A stretch of 64,000 nt of DNA, from positions 4,340,001-4,404,000 of the forward strand of contig NGZR01000001.1 of NCBI GenBank assembly GCA_002197995.1, given 5' to 3'. Made by a program: the position numbers and the translations under genes. Source of the DNA: Gaeumannomyces sp. JS-464 (lineage: Eukaryota > Ascomycota > Sordariomycetes > Magnaporthales > Magnaporthaceae). Shown in pieces: positions 10,569-21,404 of the stretch; position 1 is the first letter of the stretch, and every line of letters starts with the position of its first letter. The notes below the pieces were generated by a model. The model made no database searches. It saw only the letters and a list, made by a program, of their open reading frames with translations, and was not told the origin of the DNA.

Positions 10569-12397
10569 TCACATGTTCTCCAAAACGCTTTTAGCGGCGT
10601 GCCCGCCAGCCCTCCTCCCGGAGAACACGCAGTCTGCCAGCGACAGCCCGCTGACATAGCCATTGGAGCAGAGCCCGACGGCGGTTCGTCCAGCCGCGTA
10701 AAGGCCTGGATCACTGAGCGGTCCTTGTCGCCCCCTGCTGACTCCCTGAGCACTAAACCTGTGCTACCCTCAACGCGCAGCCCTCCAAGTGTAAGGCCCG
10801 CGGACATGAAGGGACCAGACGGTGCAAGCGAAACGTCAATGACGTAAAAGGGAGGGCGTGCGATGAAAGACCTATACGTATCCGTTTTGCCGACCGGGTC
10901 GGGTTGGCCGGCGATTATGGCATTATTGTAGGTCGCCACCGTATCTGCCAAGGCCCCGGCGTCGATGCCGACCTTGCCTGCCAGCGCCTCGAGGCTGTCA
11001 GCCTTCTTCCTCAGCCACTTGTTCACGTATAGTGCTGTAAGCCTCGTCAGAGACTGTGTCTGCTCGCCGATCTGAATCGTCGCGCGGGCCCACTGGTCCG
11101 AATCGAGCACGACGAAGCCCCGGCCGCCGTGCTGGCGCACCATGTAGTCGGTAAAGGCCGCGCCGTAGAGGTCCTCGGCTGCGATCCTCCTGCCGCTTGC
11201 CCCCACCGCAACGCCGTGCAGGATCGCGTCGGGCGGGTACAGAAACCGCCACGCCGACACCGAATCCATGCGCCCCGTCGAGCCGCCCGCCGCCACCCCG
11301 AGCTTGATCCCGGCGCCGTCGTCGCCGGCCGTGCCGAGAAAGTGAAGCCTGTCGGCGAGGGGGTAGTGCGACTTGACCATGGCGTCGTTCATACCAAAAC
11401 CTCCGGCGGCGAGGATGACGGCCCCTGCCTTGAGTGTGCCCTCCTCGGCGTTTCTTTGAAAGATTCCAGAGCCCGCTTGTCGTACCAGCCAGCAAGCTTG
11501 TTCGTGCCTAATCTCAAATCGAGCGCCCGCTGGGACAGCTTTTTATGCTTCGCGAACGGCCCGGCAGCAGTGACGGGGTTCAGCCGACGATACTTGACCC
11601 CGACGGCACGGCCCTGGTCCATCACGATGTCCTCGACCTTCGTTGCCGCCTCGAACCCGATGCCCTTTTTGATTGCGGCGTCGAACACGGCCTTCCACAG
11701 CACGCCGCCCGTCATCGACTCGCCGACGGTGCGGTGGCCCTCGCCGCCGGCCGCGCCACGGCGGCGAACCGGCCTGCCTTTTCGTTTCCCGAATAATACA
11801 GAAAGCTGTCATCCTTGGGTAGCTGGTTTTGTATCTGCAGAAGCCGCCGCCGCTGAACCTGGCCCCGAGCCCCTCGAGCCAGTGCAGGTCGGCGGCGCTG
11901 CCGTTGCAGAAGCGCCGCAGGGTGGCGTCGTCGACGACGCCGCTGTCGCCGACCTCGGCCCGCATGTAGGCGAGCATGTCGGCAGGCGAGTCCCCGACCC
12001 CGGCCTCGCGCTGCTGCGCCGTCCCGCCGCCCGCGTAGACGATCCCGCCCGACAGCGCCGAGGCCCCGCCGCCGTGCGCGCGCTCGAGCACCGTCACGGA
12101 GCGCGCGCCCGCCTCCGTCGCCGCGACGGCCGCGCACATGCCGGCCAGGCCGCTGCCGACGACGGCCACGTCCGTTGACGCGGGAATGTTGCCAACGGCT
12201 GAGGATCTGGCGGCATCGTGACTGGCCGAGGCTTTGCGCCCGTCCAGTTCCTGGCGCTGGAGTGTAGCGACGAAGCCTGTGTTGCCGCGATAGAGGCACA
12301 GGGCGCGATTCGGGCTCGAGGTCTGCGTATAAGTGCCGTGTTGAGCGACACTGACCGCCTCCTGAGCATTTTGTCTCGCTTGGGCGTTGATCGTCAA
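10569..12397 (-). CDS. FAD-dependent oxidoreductase, fumarate reductase / 3-ketosteroid dehydrogenase-like (4 frame breaks)
   Basis: Flavoprotein of the FRD/SDH-flavoprotein-like family that includes soluble fumarate reductases and 3-ketosteroid-1-dehydrogenases. Rossmann motif GSGLAG at residues 81-86, ERAHGGGASALSGG after it, then ILAAGGFG, YPPDAILHG and the C-terminal FAD-binding block with GLYAAGRTAVG and NGYVSGLSLADCV. Start at 12397 is the first in-frame ATG and gives an ~75-residue extension. Four one-base losses: at the CCC equivalent 11817-11819, at 11756-11757, at 11451-11460 and at 10705-10706. Allowing one base each gives about 610 residues ending at a TGA at 10569-10571. Such a density may mean real decay or a poorly read GC-rich stretch. 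Substrate unknown. Confidence 0.75.
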
Positions 12398-12723
12398 GAC
12401 TGGAATAAGTTATAGAGGTAGTGTCGAACACGCGTGCGTCAAGCAGATTGATTCGAAAGGCCGCGGCATCGGATCTGCAGTTCAAGTAGAGAGAACGCGT
12501 AATTGGGGTTTCACCACACCCAGTGGCAGCTGACTGACAGACGCGGCAACGAAATATCAATTGATGGATACACTGCAGCCCTCTGCCAAGACAGCATCGG
12601 GGAGCTGAGCCAAGCAGGGGCACCAGGTGCACCTTAAACATGAAAGCCGCAACGCTGCAAGCACAACAATATCTCACGTTAGATACATGGAAGCTCTCTG
12701 GGACAAGGAGAAGACGAACTGGC
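12398..12723. other. Short intergenic region
   Basis: 326 bp between two minus-strand genes. It holds the 3' flank of SSF1 and the promoter of the FAD oxidoreductase. No coding signal. Confidence 0.5.
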
Positions 12724-14211
12724 TCAACCGCCCGCAATCTCCTCCTCCTCATCTTCCCATTCGCCCTTCTCCTCCATCCTTTCGTTGAGTTGCGTCTCCG
12801 CGTCGCCCTCGAGGCCCTCACTGTCGAACTCGTCATCGTAATCGTCGTTATCAGAGTCGTCCACATCCATCTCGTCCTGGCCGTTCTTGTTGCCCGAGCC
12901 CCTGCCCGTCTTTTTCCGCTGTTCTTCCTTCTCTTTCTTCTTGCGCTCAACATTGGCCTTCTGCTCCTTTTGTCTTGCTGCCTTCTCCTGCCTCTTCTGC
13001 TCCCACCTCTTCTCCATGGCCTTGAGTTCCTCCTTGGACTTGTGAATGTACTCGTGCCACATGACCTTGCCGGCGCAGACGCCCTCTTCAACCTTGAGTA
13101 GGCGAAGCCTCATGCGCGGGCCCAGCTCGACGAGCTTGACGGCGCGCCGTTCAACGTTGTCATTTTCTGCGGCACCTTCGTTGTGGCCCCCATCAGCCTC
13201 GTCTGTCCCTCGTGCTGCAGCACGTGCCTTGGCGCTGAGGACCTTGCGAGGCGCCGTTTCCAGGATCTCAACCTCGGCGCCCGTCTCGGCCTCGCTGCCA
13301 CTAGTCCCATCCGTCATGTACCCAGAACCGTCCTCTCCACCAATCATGAAGTCGGCAATGTCTTGTAGTTTGCCGAGGTTCGGCAGGCCGCCCTTTTTGC
13401 TCTTTTTGCTGCTGAGAAGCTTCTCCGCCGCGCTCAGCCTCTTCAGCGGCTTCGAGATTCCCGCGGCTTTGGTAGTGATGGCGTAGTGCCTGAAGTTAAG
13501 TATAAAGCTGCCATCCTCCTCTTTTGACTGCTCCCGGTTGAGAAGGAGAACTCTTCGTATGGACTTGAGCGGCGTAGTCTGTGGATTTATCGGTGCAAAA
13601 AGCGACTGGAACACTGTCGTGGTCAGGGACTCGAGGTGCTTGGGGACCTTGGATTGCGCATCCGCGGCCGGGTTGGAGAAGTTGTTCATGACTAGCTGCA
13701 GAGCCCATTAGAAAGACTGTCCAACGATATGCGCAGCGAGTGCGTAGCCACAAGGGGAGGCACATACCAATGGCGGCGTGATAAACTCTTTTCCGGCGCC
13801 CTTGGGCCGCCGTTGCGACCTCTGCACGTCCTTTGCTAGAGAGTAATTCTCGACACGGAAGTGCAGCGTTGGTCCGCGTGGTGCGAGGGCGACCCTAAGA
13901 TTCACGTTGCCGGACTCGGAGCGTGAAAAGAGCAGGAGGTGGGTGACGCCGAGCGGGCCGCACATGACCAGGTAGTCCTTCAGGCGGTTCGCGCGGCGCT
14001 CCTTCAGTCGGCTGGCGGTCCCAGGCTCCATGACGCGGCGAACGTCGGCAGCCAGCTGGCTGACACTAGAACCGACCTCGCCTGCGCCGATGCGGATGAC
14101 CATGCTCTTGGGGTCGCGAATCGAGGCATTGCCAGTGTTGATTGGCCCCTTGGCCTGGTTCGGGTTGGGAGCAGTGACATGCGTCCTTCTCTTTGACCGT
14201 CGTCGCGCCAT
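12724..14211 (-). CDS. SSF1: Ribosome biogenesis protein Ssf1 (Brix domain)
   Basis: Brix-domain protein of the Ssf1/Ssf2/PPAN family, nucleolar, needed for maturation of 27S pre-rRNA and assembly of the 60S ribosomal subunit. Two exons: 14211-13768 and 13695-12724, with a 72-bp intron (GTATGT..GCAG) and no frame breaks; 471 residues. The start MARRRSKRRTH is basic. Brix-type core motifs follow: SMVIRIGAGEVGSSVSQLA, VMEPGTASRLKERRANRLKDY, LLLFSRSESGNVNLRVA, and later LNFRHYAITTKAAGISKPLKR and VELGPRMRLRLLKVEEG. The C-terminal third is a charged Lys/Glu coiled-coil-like tail ending in an acidic stretch. It is head-to-head with RRP3, consistent with joint control of ribosome biogenesis. Confidence 0.93.
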
Positions 14212-14581
14212 GTTGGGCTGGCTGCGATGCGCGGATGTAGAACCGCGAGGTCTTCGGGTTTGTCTGTTTCTGAAGCGGAGCTTTCTTTTCTGCTGGACTT
14301 TTTGGAGCCGTTCAATGGCGAAAAAAGTGAAGAAAAAAAGTTAGCCGCTGGCGGGGCCAATTCGCGGTGCCCGATAAGGCGCACGGGCCCGATCAGGGAT
14401 GTCGATAAGAATTTTTTTTTTTTCATTCTGCGACGGAATCCCAGCTTCCCTGGACCCCACCAGCAGCGCAAGCCGCCGCCAAAGAGCTCGCACTCCCGTC
14501 CTTCCTATACTCGATTGTCCACCAGTCCATTGCTTGGATCAAGATAGAATTGTCAGCCAGCAATACGGCAGCGCTCGCAAA
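14212..14581. promoter_or_regulatory. Bidirectional promoter of SSF1 and RRP3
   Basis: 370 bp separates the two divergent start codons, so it must hold both promoters. It contains purine-rich stretches near 14323-14341 and a T12 run at 14412-14423 preceded by AAGAA. This resembles, without proving, the A/T-rich RRPE-type element of yeast ribosome-biogenesis promoters. Confidence 0.6.
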
Positions 14582-16308
14582 ATGTCATCAAAAAGGATAA
14601 AGCTATCGCATGACAAGGCCAAAGCGCCCAAGCTCAAAGAAGGGGGCGGCCAGGAGCGAAGACAGGAGCAGTCGCCGCAGACTGACGATTCAGCAACCGT
14701 GGTGGACGCCGCAGCGGTGCCGTCCTCGGCCACCGCTGAGGCGCCAGCCAAGGCGTTCAAGGACCTTGTAAGCCCCTGCTACTCCCGCTTCAGACTCTCT
14801 TCCAACAGTCTACTGACCTTCCTACAGGGCATCGTCGATCCTCTCTGCGAAGCTTGCGAAGCCCTCGGCTACAAGCAGCCGACTCCGATCCAGACCCAGG
14901 CCATCCCGCTCGCCCTGCAAGGCCGCGATGTGATCGGAATCGCCGAGACAGGCTCCGGCAAGACGGCTGCTTTCGCCCTACCCATCCTTCAATCCCTGCT
15001 CGACAAACCACAGCCTCTCTTCGGTCTTGTCCTGGCGCCGACGCGAGAGCTGGCCGCACAGATCGGCCAAGCCTTTGAGGCACTAGGCTCGCTGATATCA
15101 CTGCGGTGTGCGGTCGTGGTCGGCGGTCTCGACATGGTCTCACAGTCCATCGCCCTCGGAAAGAAGCCACACATCGTTGTCGCGACCCCTGGTCGTCTGC
15201 TAGACCACCTAGAAAAGACCAAGGGGTTCAGCTTGCGCTCACTCAAGTACCTCGTCATGGACGAGGCGGACCGCCTGCTCGACCTCGATTTCGGCCCCAT
15301 CCTCGACAAGATTCTCAAGTTCCTGCCCCGCGAACGCCGTACATATCTCTTCTCGGCAACCATGAGCTCCAAGGTCGAGAGCCTGCAGCGCGCTAGCTTG
15401 CGAGATCCGCTTAGGGTCAGCGTGAGCTCAAAGCGCGAGAAGACAGTCGCAACGCTTCTGCAGAACCCCTTGATCATACCTCACATGCACAAGGACGTCT
15501 ACCTCATCTATCTGGTCAACGAGTTTGCCGGCCAGACCACCATCATCTTTACCCGCACCGTCAATGAAGCGCAGAGGTTATCAATCCTGTTGCGCACGCT
15601 GTCTTTCGGCGCTATTCCCCTGCACGGTCAGCTATCGCAATCCATGCGCTTGGGCGCGCTGAATAAATTTAAGGCCAGGTCACGCGATATTCTCGTCGCG
15701 ACCGACGTTGCTGCCCGCGGTTTAGATATTCCGGAAGTCGATGTAAGTATCTCATAGCCCGATCTTGTCGTCCCTCTTCCTTGATGTATGCACTCGTCGA
15801 CCAGAGCTTCGATCCGCTAACAAATCCTTGACCATTTCAGCTTGTGATAAAGTGAGAACTCGACCCAACCTAAACCTTCAACCGTGCCAAAAGGGCCCCA
15901 GATCCATTTATGATTGATGGGTGCTGCTCAGTGAACTAATAGAAGCGCATCGAAACTCTTAGTTACGACCTCCCCGGCGACAGCATGACATACATCCATC
16001 GGGTTGGTCGGACAGCACGAGCCGGTCGCTCGGGCCGGGCCATCTCGATCGTCACGCAGTACGATGTCGAGCTATGGATGCGGATAGAGAAGGCCGCCCT
16101 GGACGGGCGGAAGCTGCCGACTTATCAGCCGGATAGGGAGGAGGTCATGGTGTTCAAGGAGCGTGTCGAGGAGGCGCAGCGCGTGGCACGAAATGAGATG
16201 AAAGAGCTTCATGAAGACAGAGGCAAGAAAGGCGCAGTGCTCAAGGGTCGCAAGCGCGGCTCGGCCACCAAGAGGCGTCACGACGATATGGATGCTGAGG
16301 AGGGCTAG
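14582..16308 (+). CDS. RRP3: ATP-dependent RNA helicase Rrp3 (DEAD box, DDX47 family)
   Basis: Nucleolar DEAD-box helicase required for pre-18S rRNA cleavage and 40S subunit formation. Exons 14582-14767, 14828-15742, 15841-15851 and 15963-16308; total 485 residues with no frame break. Start chosen at 14582 ([10 protein letters not shown]); upstream in-frame codons read through 5' UTR. Motifs in order: Q motif [13 protein letters not shown], Walker A AETGSGKT (residues 101-108), [20 protein letters not shown] box at residues 207-210, [27 protein letters not shown] and [13 protein letters not shown]. The third exon is only 11 nt and encodes the LVI(N) of the conserved DLVINYDLP. Rrp3 is distinguished from other DEAD proteins by sequence recall, with high confidence. 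Confidence 0.93.
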
Positions 16309-16894
16309 CCGATGTCGCCTTCGCTGTGGTATTCACTCCGCTCTATTTCGGTGCATCTCGACCCTCTGCATCCTACCACTTATAAACAAAGTTTTACCCG
16401 CGAGGACTTCTTTTCCACATGCATCCCGCATAGGCGACATCTTTAGGTATCCCTTTATTTTTCCCCCTCGGCCTAAACTGGCCTGCCTTCCACATACTTC
16501 GCCTCATTGCAGCCGAACTTCGATATCAGTTGGTTGATTCAGGGTCCAAAGCTTCCTCAACATCAGTTCAGCTTGATTTGCTACATCCAGGGACGAGGTG
16601 CTTGGCGGGAAGGTTTGCGACTTGCGACGCCCCAGTCATTCGTGGGTCCCCACAATAAATGCATGATGCGGTCCTGGTTTACCGACTGGCCCAGGATTGG
16701 CGAGGCTGCCGGCGGCAAGGTACAGCAGAGTCAATATCATCAGCACTAGCATGGTGAACTCAGTTGGTATGCAAAACGCCAGAATGTGCATTGTCTGTCT
16801 ACCTATCCATACTCGTTCCCTCATTCAATGACTGGTACATTGCATTACGTCGTCGGGACCGTCCGTTCTTGACACAGTAACGTTACTACTCCCG
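16309..16894. other. Convergent 3' region
   Basis: Between the stops of RRP3 and the PhiA-like gene. No domain-bearing frame is seen. It presumably holds both 3' UTRs. Confidence 0.5.
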
Positions 16895-17507
16895 TCAGGA
16901 ACGCCCCTTAAGAAGAGGGGCGGGAGCGTCGTGGTACAGGCAGCTGTTAGGATCGGCAACAGGGGCGGCGCGGAGCGAGACGGCGAGGCAGCCCTGGCTG
17001 CCGCCGGAGCGGCAACGCCGGCGCTGGTCCAGATGCGGTAGTGGCCGTCCTGGGGGCAGGCGAGGAAGCCGTTGCTGTTGTTCAGGCTGAGGTTGTTGTA
17101 CTGGTCCAGGACAAAGGGGCCGCGCTCGCCGTTGCGCGAGGGGAGGGGCTGGGCGCCGGTGGTGTAGCCGGTGATGCCCTGGCCCATGCCCGAGCGGTCA
17201 ACCCAGAGCTGCTGGGGGGTGGCGGAGCGGCGGTACAGGAAGACCCCGCCGTCGATGAGGCGGAACTGGGCGTCACCGTCGCTGGGCTTGTCGCACGAGG
17301 CGTTCTGGTCCCGAGCTTGACCCACAGGCGGTCCTCGGCGGCGTTGACGAAGCGCAGGTGCACGTCGCTGGCGGAGCGCTGGACGAGCAGCTTGAAGACG
17401 GCGCCGGGCGCGAGGGGCTCCGGGGGAGGGGCCTGGCGGGGGACGACGGCGGCGGCCGAGGCGGCGGTGGCCAGGATGGCGGAGGTGGCGATGGTGTTGA
17501 AGAGCAT
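16895..17507 (-). CDS. PhiA-like secreted cell-wall protein
   Basis: Small secreted protein similar to Aspergillus PhiA, a wall protein needed for phialide and conidium development. The start MLFNTIATSAILATAASAAA at 17507 is a typical signal peptide, followed by VVPRQ. The family block is clear: LWVDRSGMGQGITGYTTGAQ, then RNGERGPFVLDQ, GFLACPQDGHYRIW and a Cys-containing C-terminus (GGSQGCLAV, NSCLYHD). Two one-base losses: at the CCC on the plus strand 17310-17312 (KLG then DQNASCDKPS) and at 17004-17005 (GVAAP then GGSQGC). Allowing both gives 204 residues, close to the family length. Single coding exon. The downstream neighbour RRP3 is convergent and unrelated. Confidence 0.82.
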
Positions 17508-18432
17508 TTTGGCGGTGTTGGGTTGGTTGGAAAAGCGAGAGTAAACCACAAAAGGTCCTTGTTGAGCGAGTGTATAAGTTGAGTGGATTAGGATTATTAA
17601 GTGGTGAATGTTCCTTTAGCCGTGGAGGGTTGAGATGGGAGGCTGGTGGGTGAGGAGGAGGAACAGAACAGCTGTTGGACTCGGCATGTCCTCGACCCCT
17701 TTATACCCGATCTTCAATGGAGACAGACCCAAGGCGAGCCAGAAAAGACCCTTGAAGCCATCATGCGCACGGAGGACCCATGTATTCCTTGCAGACGGCG
17801 TGGAGAGCCCCAATGTTACGGTGTAACCTGCCTCTAGGGAGCGGCCCACCGGCCTCCCAGCACAGCCTGCGCCGCCAGCCCCAGGCGCGTGCTGATCCCT
17901 CGGTGCGCTGGCTTCCAGCGCCGTCTCCCGGCACTGCCGCCCCGTAAATAGCGAGTCACCCTGACATCATGCAGGCACGCGCAGCGGAGAATACGAGCCA
18001 GAATCTGGGGCTGAGTGGGTCCGGGAAGGACCCGACGGGCAGCGACACGCCCCTGGATAGCGGAGTCTTGGCCGAACATGGAAAACCGCGGAAGGCGCGA
18101 GACTGGTGCATATTGAATCAACACCGCCATCTGAGCACGGTCTCCTCCTGCAACCAAAAAGGAGCCCTTTTGGTGGCTCCCCAGCCAGTTTTGCTCGGAT
18201 TCGTGACAAACGAAAAAGGAGACGAAAACTCTCGCTTGGGTCGTCTCTCAGTTGGCGAGTCAACATCCAGATCGACACGCAAAGCGACCACAAAACTCGT
18301 ACGGACAGACGGTCAGGCTATCTTGGCTCAAATCTTCCGCTGCCATTCGTGCCAGGATCCTGGGCATGATGTACCGGCCACTCCGAGCGGGTCGACAACG
18401 AACAAAACTACCAAGACAGGGCCTATCTACAC
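17508..18432. other. Intergenic region
   Basis: 925 bp containing the promoter of the PhiA-like gene and the 3' flank of the DUF4419 gene. A 155-codon plus frame (17969-18436) shows no domain and overlaps the DUF4419 stop, so it is not called. Confidence 0.5.
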
Positions 18433-19753
18433 TTAGGGCCTGGCAGCACACTGTGCCGCGTTAAAGTTAGCCTTGAGGCTCGCCAGCACATCCACCGCCA
18501 GCTCGTCCTGCGCAGACCGGTTGATTGTGCGATTGTAGTCCACCGGCCCGTAGAGCGCCCACCCAGACAGCGGCTGCAGCATGCTGTGGACGCCTGCCAC
18601 GGCAGCCGCCAGGTCCTTCTTGCCCGTTCGCAGCAGCGCGTCGGCGTAGCCCGCCGGCAGGCCCTCCGTGACTGTCTTTCCCAGCGTCCCCGCCATAAGC
18701 GATGCCGGGAACCGCTCCATGCCGCCGTGGTTGTGCATGATGAAGGGCACGTTGGCGTACCCGACGGGCAGCCGCCTCGGATCGACTCGCGGGTACGTGA
18801 CCCCGTCGAGCGTCACCTTGCCGGCCCCGTCCCGCACATTGCGCCCAACCGGCCGCCCCCTGTCGTCCCAGTAGTGGAAGCCGGTGATCCAACCCCAAAC
18901 GAAGTAAGGGGGTCCCGCACATGCCGTACTCGGTGGCCGCCACCATGTTGTTCCAGAACCTGAGCGTCTCGGGCGAGTCGGGCTGCTCAAAGGTGCGCAC
19001 GAAGCGGCTCAGGATCGGGCGCAGCCGCTTGCCGTACGCCGCCGGCTCCTCGCCAAAATCGGCCAGGCGGTCCAGCTTGGCCAGCAGCGCCTCCCAGTCG
19101 GCCTGCTCGCCGAGCAGCGTGACCGACGGCAGACCGCAGACGACGTCGCCCTCGAATTTGAAATAGGCCTGCGTGAGGCCCATCATCAGCACGTTGGCCG
19201 TCATGCGGTCCTCGCTAGTCGTGGTGGTGAAGTTGGGCGCGATCCAGTCGCGGAGCCAGGCCGTCTTGACCCGCGCCTGGATCTCGTCCTGGAACCGGAT
19301 CAGGACGTCCTGCCACGTGCAGCAGGCCTGCACGAACACCACCTCTTGCCCTTTGTGCGCCACAAACAGGTCCCGGATCGACTCGGCGTGCGCGTTCATG
19401 AAGAAGTTCATCTGCGTCAGTATCGTGAACCACACCTCGTCCGGCCGCACCACAAAGTGCAGGTGCTGCCCCCACGCCTCGATGGCTCCGCGCACGAAGC
19501 TGTCCGAGGAGGGGCGGTGGCCGCCCGACGACCCGAAGGCGACCTGGTCGTGCGACGAGAGGATGATGTCGGCCGTGATGTTGTTGAAGTCGTTCTCCGC
19601 GCTCTTCCGCCAGTACTCGTCCCTGGTCAGCGCCATGGCCACCCCTTTGTACGGCTTGGGCTCGCCGCCGGGGAGCACCGTGATGCTGGCCATGACGGCC
19701 GCCGTGTATAGACCGGCAAGGGCCGATACGCTGACGAGAGCACCGCTCTTCAT
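18433..19753 (-). CDS. DUF4419 family protein
   Basis: Member of the fungal DUF4419 family, whose biochemical role is unknown to me. The start at 19753 gives MKSGALVSVSALAGLYTAAV, a likely signal peptide or signal anchor. Characteristic blocks are HLHFVVRPDEVWFTILTQMNFFMN, FTTTTSEDRMTANVLMMG and the Trp-rich segment FVWGWITGFHYW, then VPFIMHNHGG. One base appears extra at plus-strand CCC 18914-18916 (MCG followed in the next frame by PPYFVWGW). Removing one base from the count gives 439 residues. No introns. The upstream region to 20.4 kb is non-coding, and the PhiA-like gene is next downstream on the same strand. Confidence 0.82.
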
Positions 19754-20374
19754 GGTGTTGAACGTGTTCTCTGTGGGGCCAAGGTACCAAGTCCGGACAC
19801 TGTGAGACGATCGATATTTGGGTAGGTGGTAGATGCCAGCAATTGGGGTGATGCGAGTTATAGCTAGCCATCCATAAAGTCATCAGTGAGGAGATATTTA
19901 TACCTTTAGGATCCGACGTCTCTTGTACTTCAGCAGAGCTGAAAACATTCCAACGCCAAGGTGTCATGTGTGCCGCAAAGGGAGCACGGAAAGACAGTGT
20001 AGTGATCCCCCATTCTTAACAGTGACAATCGTACTCTTTTCCTCTCCTTCCATCGTAATCCATCGTCCCACCGCTCCAAAAGATACTGCAGTGCTCGTAT
20101 TAGCCGAACCTAGGAAGGCCTCTGGTTGGTGCTGCTGGTGCCCATGCCAAGCCAGGAGCTATTGCTCAAGCACAATATGTCGCAATTACAATCCCAGTTT
20201 TCCCGGGGAGTTGGCATCCCAAGAAGCTATTTTTGGGCCGCTGCCTATTTGGATATATTGCCGCAGCCCTCATCTTGCTGTCGCTGCTGATCTTGTCCCC
20301 GTTTCGCCCAACCTTTGGGAATGCAAGTCGGACATGAAAGTTCCAGAACCCCTCATTTCGGTGTCTGGATTTGT
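19754..20374. other. Intergenic region
   Basis: Upstream flank of the DUF4419 gene. A plus-strand frame (19923-20579) lacks any domain. The region shows no tRNA or repeat that I can recognise. Confidence 0.45.
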
Positions 20375-20439
20375 TCAAGTCTCCTGGCTTTTTGTTTCTG
20401 GCCCTGGCAACAGAAAATATTTAGCCATATACTTACCTT

Positions 20440-21118
20440 CCCAGAAGTTGCGTGCCCAGTCGACCAGTCTGTCTCTGAGTCCCCTCTCGTCGTCAGGGCG
20501 GTTGACGATGTTGGCCATTCCTATTTTGGAGAAGTCCCACAGGCTGTGTGTGCGGCTGTGTGTCGCACGATGCCAGTGACATCGTGCACTCGATTCCGTT
20601 CTGCATTCGGACTCTTGTCTTGGGGTCCTGCTTCTCGCCCGTGGCGGCTTTGATTGCTGCCGCGGCCCTGACCGCGTATCCCGATCAGCTGCATCACGGC
20701 GCGCCTGTAGATGGCCATCGTGACGTCCGAAACGATGCGTCTTCCTCCAGCCTCTCCCATAGATACATGCCAACATGTCTTCGCGTCTTTGTCCCTGTTA
20801 TCTATGCAGTTGTCTATGATGTCCTCGTTCTCTCTCTCCTCCTATCTCTCCTTGCCCTGGTTCTGTTCCTTCGGCTTCCTCTTTGCCGGTGCCAGCTTGC
20901 CTTCATGAAGGCGTTCTTGACCAGGGCTCTCCAGGCCTCTTGGGAGTCATCGAGTGCCTTTTCGATATCTGAAGTCTCCCTCCGTCGCTGGTTGTCACTC
21001 CTGACAGTGTATACCAAGAACTTGGCTTTCTTAATCTGTTGCCCGAACCTTTGGCGGTTGTGCAGTACAACCTGCTTCACACACCACTTCGTCCTGACTT
21101 ACTGGGGGTAGGCAGGCA
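20440..21118 (-). CDS. Possible disrupted gene of unknown function
   Basis: Not a recognised family. On the minus strand several consecutive segments read like protein in different frames: AWWRSRSELGDISAEAA, GQQIKKAKFLVYTVRSDN, EKALDDSQEAWRALVKNAF, then in the next frame EGKLAPAKRKPKEQNQ, an in-frame TAG, ENEDIIDNCIDNRDKDAKTC and SDVTMAIYRRAVMQLIGI. The last segment, RPDDERGLRDRLVDWARNFW, ends at a GTAAGT donor near 20442. This would need at least one missing base, one stop and uncertain introns. It is a candidate coding trace only; boundaries are approximate and the plus strand also has open frames here. Confidence 0.28.
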
Positions 21119-21404
21119 CTTTTTGTGAGACGGCAGCCTCGGCCGAGATGTCACCAAGCTCACTCCGGCTCCGCCACCAGGCGGAACAGTGCGTGATGTT
21201 ATGGGACGCGTATGCCCAGAAATCGGCAAGAAAGAAACCACGCCGTGCAACAAAATGGTAGTTTACAAGTGCTACTCTTAGCTTGACGCTGGCTAGAGGC
21301 TTGACCGATAATGTATAGATGGAAAGATTTGGTATAAAAAAAGAGAGAAAAAAAGACGGCAACCGAAAAGTCACCCAGCAAGCGACCAAGGAAAAGCTGG
21401 TCAG

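Noticed and set aside
12640..13101. Leucine-rich plus frame resembling membrane helices
   Set aside because: It is the reverse complement of the Lys/Glu-rich tail of SSF1, which produces Leu/Phe/Val codons.
20548..21111. 187-codon plus frame
   Set aside because: Leu/Ser-rich frame opposite the more protein-like minus-strand segments; no domain.
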